NCBI GenBank assembly: GCA_000469685.2
Contig: LS997565.1
Coordinates: forward strand, 48,480,336 to 48,544,335
Reading direction: 5' to 3'
Source: Haemonchus contortus
Taxonomy: Eukaryota; Nematoda; Chromadorea; Rhabditida; Trichostrongylidae
Length of the DNA: 64,000 bases
The notes under the pieces are model-generated. The model was not told the origin of the DNA, made no database searches, and was given only the letters and a program-made list of their open reading frames with translations. Positions 61,301-64,000 of this stretch are shown here, piece by piece. The position numbers were made by a program, and so were the translations under genes. The first letter of the stretch is position 1. Each line of letters starts with the position of its first letter.

Positions 61301-63898
61301 CCGTTTCTTCCTGTCAAAATAAAAAATATTTATCTCATTCCATAGTTTCAGGTAAACAAAGAACTAGCGGCACGGTTACGTGCAGAAGCGGAGGCGGCAG
61401 CTGAAAGTGCAGCCACTAAATCAGCAAAGAAGAAGAAGAATGAGAAGAAGAAGGTCGTTGTTATTAACTTAAGAGGCACAGATTGACAACTAGTAATCAG
61501 TTTTTCAGGCAACTACTGCAGCTGCTATTCTTCAAGATGACCGTTTCAAGAAACTGTTTGCTGATGAAGACTTCGAGGTTGGTGTTGTGGGTCTGCTGAA
61601 GTCGTTGGCTTCTTCAGGAGGCCGGCGAGGGCATTGGGAAGCCGCTTAACTGGCTTCTTTTCATAACTAAAATGAAAATTCAGTCCGGCACTCGGCTCTT
61701 ACAGTAACCCACCCCCGTGTCCTTGCCCAAAGCCCCTTTTCGACACGTCGTATATGTGACGGGTAAAAATATGCGTATTAACACGTGCCGGATTACTGTA
61801 AGAACCGAGTGCCGGACTGAATTTTCGTTCCTGTTCTTTTCATATCGTGGCTGTGAGGGTTTCCAATGGACCCGTTCGCTCCACCCTCCACCTGGCCTTG
61901 AATACATTTCCTAGACACTCTTTTCAAGCTATCCGCATAGATGGCGCAAGGTCCTAGTTGGATCCCCTGAGCTTTTATTGTTTTTTCACCATTTCGTCGG
62001 TTCGACCTGATTTATGAGAGTAAATGTACGGGTAATTGTAAATGTCGTATTTAAAGAATAGTTTTTCAGGTCGATCAAAATTGTGAGCTGTTCAAGCGAA
62101 ATATAGCCATACAACACAAGGAAAATGCTGGAAAGGCTGTAGAGATCCCGGACGAGGATGTGGAGAACAAGGTTGTGTCTGAGTTCTCTGTACCTCATTT
62201 TTTCTTGAACTATGATTTCTTCGTAATAGTAAACACAAAGTGCAATGGGGCAGGCACATTTTTTCGAAACCCTCAGAGAGAGCTTGGCGGGCCCAATAGT
62301 GAGGCAGGGATAGGCTTTACTTCGTGCTCCCTTAAAATGTTATTTCCTTTGCAAGGTTTTCATGACGCTAACGAAGGCGCGATTGCGAACTTGGCAGCAA
62401 CGACTGAACCTGTACAAATAGGAAAGGTGTAATATGTAAACTAAAAATCTGGTAGAGATAGCAAAATATTTCGATCTTGAGATGAGAAGAAAAACTATTG
62501 CTGCGGATAGCACCAGCAAATTTTTTCTACATGTTTGAGTCATTACTCTTATTGAACTAATTGCTCCTCCGGTTCAAAATGATTGAAAACGAGTCGTTTT
62601 GTCTACCGGTTCTTTTTGAATTTTTATCTCTTAGCTGAAACTGTATCTCGTTTTACCATGGGAAAAAGAAGGGAGAATTGGGAGGAATGTGAGGAGGGGA
62701 AAGGAAAGTAGTTTAGGAAGAGGAAGTGGGGTAGGGTTGGTGGAGTGGAGCCCCATTTCATGCCCTCACACTTGACATTAGTGTCAAGGCCATTTCCTTA
62801 AATGCCATGATTCAGATCGTTCAATAATATCTTTGATTTTAAATAGTTCGTTGTAAGTGCGAACGACCTTCGATTCGATCTTCGTGTAATACTAGCTATT
62901 GCTCTGCAATTGAGGGATTAAGTGTTCGAATCCATGTCTGACAATGAAATTTGCTTAATCTAGGACTAAACTACGTCTTACAAGGGATTTTGTATTTTTT
63001 AGGTTTTATTTTCTAGTGATGGAGTTATTAAAACATTTTGTTTCAGGACGAAGAAGTCATTGAGCAATCGGAATTACCCGATATTTATGAAGAGGCTGAA
63101 GGCACCCATCAAAGGATCAAAAGTGCTGCTAGTAGTAGCAGTGATAGCGGTAGTGAGACTGACGAGGAAACATTGCCTGAAAAAAAGAAAAGGGAAAGAG
63201 AGAAAGCCCGTAGGAAACAGGAGAGACTGGAACGCCAAAAACAGCTCTACGAAGAGAAGACGTTAAAGAGAGAAGCAGAGAGGTAAATTCGATTTCGTGG
63301 TGTTATACTTTGCTGCTTTACTCATTGCATTTGCTGCAGAGCTGCTAGATTGGTAAACAAGCCGAAGAAATTCGTACTTCATGAATTGGATTCGACGGAA
63401 AGTGCCCGACGATTCTTAGACGAGCACGTAATGGAAACTGCGATCGAAGAAGTTGGTTCCTTACTATTTTTTAAGCCATACAATTCCCCGGTCCTTAAAT
63501 GGTGACGATAGGTCCTGAAGATAAATTGGAGGTTGGGTTTTCGTCTTGAGAGAAGATCATTACTTTTTTTCAGGAGTCGTCGAGTTTAGCGTCGAAGAAA
63601 TCGCTCCTGCAGCAGCAAGGGGAATTTGAGGAACACGATGATGTGTTCGGAGGACGCTCAATAACATTCAATCTGGCGAAACGAGGTGCATCGGCTAGAG
63701 AAGCGAAAGCAATCGAGCAGAAGGTGAATACTTTTGCAAGGAGTAGTTGAGTAGTTGAAGATTTCAGGGCTCTAATGGTTGCTTATGTCTTATTTGGCTG
63801 TCTTCATGACTGTTTTCAGAAAAAGCACAAGAAGGAAAGGAGGGAGATCGTCCGAACTCCTACGCTGAATATAAAACGGTCACTCAAGCGGCTGCCTG
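58311..63898 (+). CDS. nol-10: Nucleolar protein 10 (NOL10), 3' end outside window
   Basis: Twenty exons are visible: 58311-58376, 58457-58502, 58954-59052, 59283-59398, 59453-59589, 59647-59762, 59829-59922, 59983-60055, 60206-60297, 60513-60643, 60729-60860, 60922-61100, 61197-61268, 61352-61453, 61509-61577, 62070-62171, 63047-63282, 63340-63451, 63574-63723 and 63820-63898. They give 734 residues in phase and end at a GTAATC donor, so at least one more exon is missing. The start VKIYNLSAGKSIPEW and the blocks RRRIQLIQDFEMPDV, ATGTYKSWLKCYDLENL, FVGASSEVYRLNLELGEW (divided between exons here), VYDDYKFVTKEELEQL and AYMHGYFLDRRLYDKAQL follow NOL10 closely. The first half is a WD-repeat propeller. 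DDRFKKLFADEDFEVD is the NUC153 motif. The tail is Lys/Glu-rich and coiled. NOL10 (yeast Enp2) acts in the nucleolus in small-subunit ribosome assembly. The human protein has 688 residues, so this one is longer. Confidence 0.93.
61674..61826. mobile_element. MITE in a NOL10 intron
   Basis: Two 34-base arms, 61674-61707 and 61793-61826, are inverted copies with a single mismatch. The arms contain TTCAGTCCGGCACTCGG and CTTACAGTAA. The element is 153 bases with an 85-base centre and no coding capacity. It lies in the intron 61578-62069, which splits the NUC153 motif between DFE and VDQ. Near-identity of the arms suggests either recent insertion or selection on the ends by a transposase elsewhere. 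Confidence 0.8.
62172..63046 (+). other. Large NOL10 intron with repeat-like insert
   Basis: This 875-base intron separates exons ending VENK and beginning DEEV. A GC-richer stretch at about 62235-62430 contains an open frame (...GFHDANEGAIANLAATT...) with an acceptor-like TTTGCAAG before it. Including it in phase runs into a stop, so I treat it as repeat debris or an abandoned exon. Confidence 0.45.
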
Positions 63899-64000
63899 GT
63901 AATCTTTCGAAGCCCTGAAAATGTGTACTTGTAATAGTTGTTATTGTTGTCATTTTGTCACTTTTGTTATTGCCTCAATTTGTTGATCATTTTTGTTATT

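Noticed and set aside
62235..62430. Extra NOL10 exon within the 875-base intron
   Set aside because: Inclusion in phase reaches a stop codon, and the flanking exons already join VENK to DEEV as expected for the acidic linker.

Overview
The window is eukaryotic nuclear DNA that looks like a strongylid (hookworm-like, clade V) nematode. The coding exons are short and are separated by many small introns with GT/AG ends and TTTTCAG-type acceptors. Gene starts carry trans-splice-like acceptors, the genes are nematode relatives of pin-2, set-9/set-26 and nol-10, and the intergenic DNA is full of decayed tRNA-derived and fold-back repeats. The genus is an inference. Exon models were assembled by eye from splice sites, reading phase and family motifs.

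Region by region. 1-34.5 kb is gene-sparse. It holds one convincing FERM-like exon (3263-3435, minus), which would belong to a gene running off the left edge. It also holds a possible four-exon gene for an unrecognised single-pass membrane protein (18465-21019, plus), a possible secreted ORF (27392-27925, minus), several copies of a tRNA-derived SINE-like family, a ~0.5 kb fold-back element (28636-29129), and a dead Tc1/mariner-type transposon with perfect terminal repeats (31960-33187).

34.9-40 kb carries a complete nine-exon, 332-residue five-LIM PINCH protein (pin-2-like, minus). 40-45 kb is intergenic, with a perfect hairpin and dispersed repeats. 45-55.4 kb carries a 37-exon, 1,819-residue PHD+SET protein of the SET-9/SET-26/MLL5 type (minus), in phase from ATG to stop; it has one GC-AG intron and a SET domain that lacks the usual catalytic NHSC motif. 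58.3 kb to the right edge carries 20 exons of the nucleolar WD-repeat protein NOL10 (plus); its last exon lies outside the window. A short inverted-repeat transposon sits in the intron that splits its NUC153 motif.

The genes are not an obvious functional unit. The PINCH protein belongs to integrin/ILK muscle attachments, the SET-26-like protein to chromatin reading of H3K4me3, and NOL10 to small-subunit ribosome assembly. The SET and NOL10 genes are head to head, about 2.95 kb apart. No CRISPR array, rRNA, intact tRNA or bacterial-type operon was seen.
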